A stretch of 64,000 nt of DNA, taken from CAUJIW01 sp963205175. GTDB taxonomy: Bacteria > Pseudomonadota > Alphaproteobacteria > Sphingomonadales > Sphingomonadaceae. The stretch is taken from NCBI GenBank assembly GCA_041060555.1, contig JBEUDS010000001.1; one strand, 5' to 3'. Positions 61,943 through 64,000 of the stretch are shown piece by piece; within the stretch, counting starts at the first letter, position 1, and each line of letters opens with the position of its first letter. The position numbers and the translations under genes were made by a program. The notes beneath the pieces were generated by a model, which saw nothing but the letters and a program-made list of their open reading frames with translations, was not told the DNA's origin and made no database searches.

Positions 61943-62299
61943 ATGTTCAAGACCATCACGCTGCTCAAGCGGCGCGCCGGGCTCAGCCGGGAAGCGTTCA
62001 TCGACTATTACGAGACCCATCATGCCCGCATTGGCGAGAAATATCTGCGCGGCCGGGCGACGCGCTATGTCAGGCGCTATCTGGAAACCGTACCCGACCC
62101 GCGTACCGGCGTTACGGTCGAGCCGGACCACGATGTGGCGACCGAGGTCTGGTACGCCGACCGGGCGGCATTCGAGGCGACGATGGCGGTGCTGCTGCAG
62201 CCGGAGGCCCAGGCCGAGATCGTCGCCGACGAGGAAAAGCTGTTTGACCGCGACCGGATGGTGTTCCTGCTGGTGGATGAGCGGGAGTCTGCGCTCTAG
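61943..62299 (+). CDS. EthD-domain protein
   Basis: This 118-residue protein has an EthD/ABM-like ferredoxin fold: MFKTITLLKRRAGLSREAFIDYYETHHARIGEKYLRG, then VWYADRAAFEATMAVLLQPEAQAEI and a final RDRMVFLLVDE. EthD proteins accompany ether- and aromatic-degrading oxygenases, but their function is uncertain and there is no oxygenase here. It diverges from leuL-leuA. The ATG at 61943 follows GGGGGAGGA. Confidence 0.8.
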   Translation: MFKTITLLKRRAGLSREAFIDYYETHHARIGEKYLRGRATRYVRRYLETVPDPRTGVTVEPDHDVATEVWYADRAAFEATMAVLLQPEAQAEIVADEEKLFDRDRMVFLLVDERESAL

Positions 62300-62315
62300 T
62301 TGGCATCGGACAGCA

Positions 62316-62347
62316 AAACGCCCGCGAGGATGACCTCGCGGGCGTTT
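62316..62347. terminator. Bidirectional terminator between EthD and rpsD
   Basis: AAACGCCCGCGAGG, a 4-base loop ATGA, then CCTCGCGGGCGTTT: a perfect 14-bp stem with A-tract and T-tract arms. It serves both the plus-strand EthD gene and the minus-strand rpsD gene. Confidence 0.88.
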
Positions 62348-62371
62348 GTCTCGGTGTCGTGTTCGGCCGGA

Positions 62372-62986
62372 TTAGCGGCTGTAGAACTCGACCACCAGAT
62401 TCGGTTCCATGCGGACCGGGTAGGGCACTTCGTCGAGCGTCGGCACGCGCACGAAGACCACCTTGGTCGGGCCGTCGTTCTGCAGGTATTCCGGCACTTC
62501 GCGCTCGGAGGAGGCGACCGCTTCCAGCACCAGGGCCATGTCCTTGGCGCGCTGGCGCAGCTCGACCACATCACCCGGACGGATGCGGGCCGAACCGATG
62601 GTGCAGCGGCGGCCGTTGACCATCACGTGGCCATGGCTGACCAGCTGGCGGGCGGCGAACACGGTGGGCGCGAACTTGGCGCGATAGACGATGGCGTCCA
62701 GGCGGCGCTCCAGCAGGCCGATCAGGTTCTGCGAGGTGTCGCCCTTGGTGCGGACGGCCTCGTCATAGACCTTGCGGAACTGCTTTTCGGTGACGTTGCC
62801 GTAGTAGCCCTTCAGCTTCTGCTTGGCGCGCAGCTGCAGGCCGAAGTCCGAGGTCTTGCCCTTGCGGCGCTGGCCGTGCTGGCCCGGGCCGTAGGAACGC
62901 TTGTTCACCGGGCTCTTGGGGCGACCCCAGATGTTCTCGCCGAGACGGCGGTCAATCTTGTACTTCGAAGTCAGACGCTTGGTCAT
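62372..62986 (-). CDS. rpsD: 30S ribosomal protein S4
   Basis: S4 is a primary 16S rRNA-binding protein of the 30S subunit. The 204-residue protein starts MTKRLTSKYKIDRRLGENIWGRPKSPVNKR and has YGPGQHGQRRKGKTSDFGLQLRAKQKLKGYYG. The S4 RNA-binding domain is LDAIVYRAKFAPTVFAARQLVSHGHVMVNGRR, and the tail is PNLVVEFYSR. The ATG at 62986 gives the normal length. An upstream in-frame ATG (63064) would add 26 residues and is not supported. It stands alone here, away from the alpha operon. Confidence 0.97.
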   Translation of the reverse strand: MTKRLTSKYKIDRRLGENIWGRPKSPVNKRSYGPGQHGQRRKGKTSDFGLQLRAKQKLKGYYGNVTEKQFRKVYDEAVRTKGDTSQNLIGLLERRLDAIVYRAKFAPTVFAARQLVSHGHVMVNGRRCTIGSARIRPGDVVELRQRAKDMALVLEAVASSEREVPEYLQNDGPTKVVFVRVPTLDEVPYPVRMEPNLVVEFYSR

Positions 62987-63152
62987 GACAGTCCTTTCAA
63001 CCGTTGTTTTCATCCCCAGCACACGCCACGGATCCGCGTATGATCCGCGCGGACGCCGCTTCACTGGGGGTGCGGGTCCGTTGATAAGCGAAGGCGGCCC
63101 TATACGGGGCCGCCCGGCTCAAGTCAATGAAAAGCCGTCGTCGTGGTGGGTG

Positions 63153-63806
63153 TCAGGCCCGGCGGCGGCGGCGCAGCAGGCCAAGGCCGGCCAGGCCCGC
63201 CCCCAGCAGGCCGAGGGTAGCCGGTTCCGGCACTTCGGCGGGCGTTGGCTCGTCCTGGGTGGTGGTCGGGATGCCGAGCCCCCGGCCATAGACCGAGACG
63301 TGCGACAGGCCCTGGCCGCGATCGGGGCTGTAGAACCAGTCAATGGCGTTGGGCACGTCGTTGAACAGGAAGGCGACGAAGTCGTTGCCGGCCTTCAGGA
63401 TCAGCATCAGGTCGCCGGTGAGTTCGGACAACGAGTCCTCGCCGAGAAAGCTCCAGTCGCCATCAGCGCCGAACTCGACGTCGAACAGGCCGGCCAGCTC
63501 GCCGGACTGACCCTGGTTCTCGAACTTCACCAGCAGCTGCCAGTCGTCCGGATCGGCGTTGAGCGGCGCGTGATCGATGGCGGTGCCGAACAGGGTGCCG
63601 CCGTAGTTCTGATCGTTGGTGTTCTGTATCGCGACGCAGGCATTGAAGGTCGGCGACACGGCGACATCGGCGCAGGCCAGGGCGGCGTTCTGGTCGCCGC
63701 CCTGGCCACCCTGGTGCGGACGGGCCGCCGCGGTGCCGATGCACAGGGCAAGACCCGCGAGGCTGGTGAGGGCGATCCTGGAGATGGTGGCGAGGGTGGC
63801 GATCAT
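63153..63806 (-). CDS. PEP-CTERM sorting-domain protein
   Basis: This 217-residue secreted protein has a signal peptide (LATISRIALTSLAGLALCIGTAAA) and a mid domain with two cysteines (ALACADVAVSPTFNACVAIQN). It ends in a PEP-CTERM tail: VPEPATLGLLGAG, a short hydrophobic helix and the basic cluster RRRRRA. PEP-CTERM proteins are processed by exosortase/EpsH in bacteria that make exopolysaccharide. No exosortase is seen in this window. The body (DWQLLVKFENQG, FLFNDVPNAIDWFYSPDRG) is not a family I can name. The ATG at 63806 gives the signal peptide. Confidence 0.85.
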   Translation of the reverse strand: MIATLATISRIALTSLAGLALCIGTAAARPHQGGQGGDQNAALACADVAVSPTFNACVAIQNTNDQNYGGTLFGTAIDHAPLNADPDDWQLLVKFENQGQSGELAGLFDVEFGADGDWSFLGEDSLSELTGDLMLILKAGNDFVAFLFNDVPNAIDWFYSPDRGQGLSHVSVYGRGLGIPTTTQDEPTPAEVPEPATLGLLGAGLAGLGLLRRRRRA

Positions 63807-64000
63807 GGTCCTGGCTTCCTGTTTGAATCGGTTCTTGACCGGATCAAACGCACATTGTGTGCCAGTCGAGGAAAATACGCGGGTTAGATGGTTAGCGCCG
63901 CCGGACGCCGCCAAGGGTGTAAGGAAAAGGCATCATCTGGCGCTGTGTGATGCCGGCTATTGTCCGGAAATGAGACATGTGCTGTCGCCATGCGGACGTC

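Overview
This is a 64 kb, GC-rich stretch of an alphaproteobacterial chromosome. The evidence is a CcrM GANTC methyltransferase, an HdaA-type DnaA regulator, an F0 ATP synthase with separate b and b' subunits, a GTTC-N7-GTTC type LexA box, and the mutY/dciA/dsbA/smc and pepA-holC/lptD-surA-pdxA-rsmA gene orders. A Rhodospirillales-like lineage fits best, but I cannot name the genus. Nearly all of it is conserved housekeeping chromosome. I see no prophage, transposase, integron, CRISPR array, rRNA or tRNA. The accessory-looking parts are repeats and a few catabolic or uptake genes.

Layout. 1-12.4 kb: end of rlmE, guaB, rsmB, a TPR protein, then lptD-surA-pdxA-rsmA on the minus strand with pepA-holC-ndk diverging. 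A 26-bp palindromic tandem array grows out of the ndk stop codon and is followed by a MITE-like inverted-repeat element. 12.4-23.1 kb: purMN; a DUF2066 protein, an AI-2E family permease and hdaA; ppk-ppx; and a membrane chemoreceptor. 23.2-28.1 kb: rnd, aspS, and a Rieske oxygenase with a small monooxygenase. 28.2-33.8 kb: a minus-strand cluster with a MoxR AAA ATPase at its head and a CoxE-like VWA protein at its tail, with uridine kinase, a phosphotransferase/P-loop fusion and a flavin hydroxy-acid dehydrogenase between them. 34-38.6 kb: a diguanylate cyclase and the F0 operon atpI-B-E-b'-b, which ends in a lipoprotein lipase. 38.8-45.8 kb: smc, two DsbA-like proteins with two perfect DnaA boxes between them, dciA and mutY. 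45.9-51.9 kb: a D-aminoacylase-type amidohydrolase, then a TonB-dependent receptor and a secreted phosphodiesterase behind a PhoB-box-like sequence, and an entericidin-type lipoprotein. 52-56.1 kb: ccrM, rnhB, a secreted TonB-C-domain protein, and a PA0069-type radical SAM protein behind a LexA-type box. 56.2-64 kb: VOC, YheT-type hydrolase and GNAT genes, a globin-coupled chemoreceptor, leuA with a leucine-rich leader peptide, an EthD protein, rpsD and a PEP-CTERM protein.

Functional themes. Envelope assembly: LptD, SurA, the DsbA proteins. Cell-cycle and replication control: HdaA, DciA, Smc, CcrM, DnaA boxes. Phosphate and polyphosphate: ppk, ppx, and the receptor/phosphodiesterase pair. 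The most unusual signal is noncoding: 12 GANTC sites packed into 161 bp between rnhB and ccrM, where chance predicts fewer than one. Next are the ndk-derived repeat array, the paired DnaA boxes, the Pho-type direct repeats, the LexA-type box and the leu leader.
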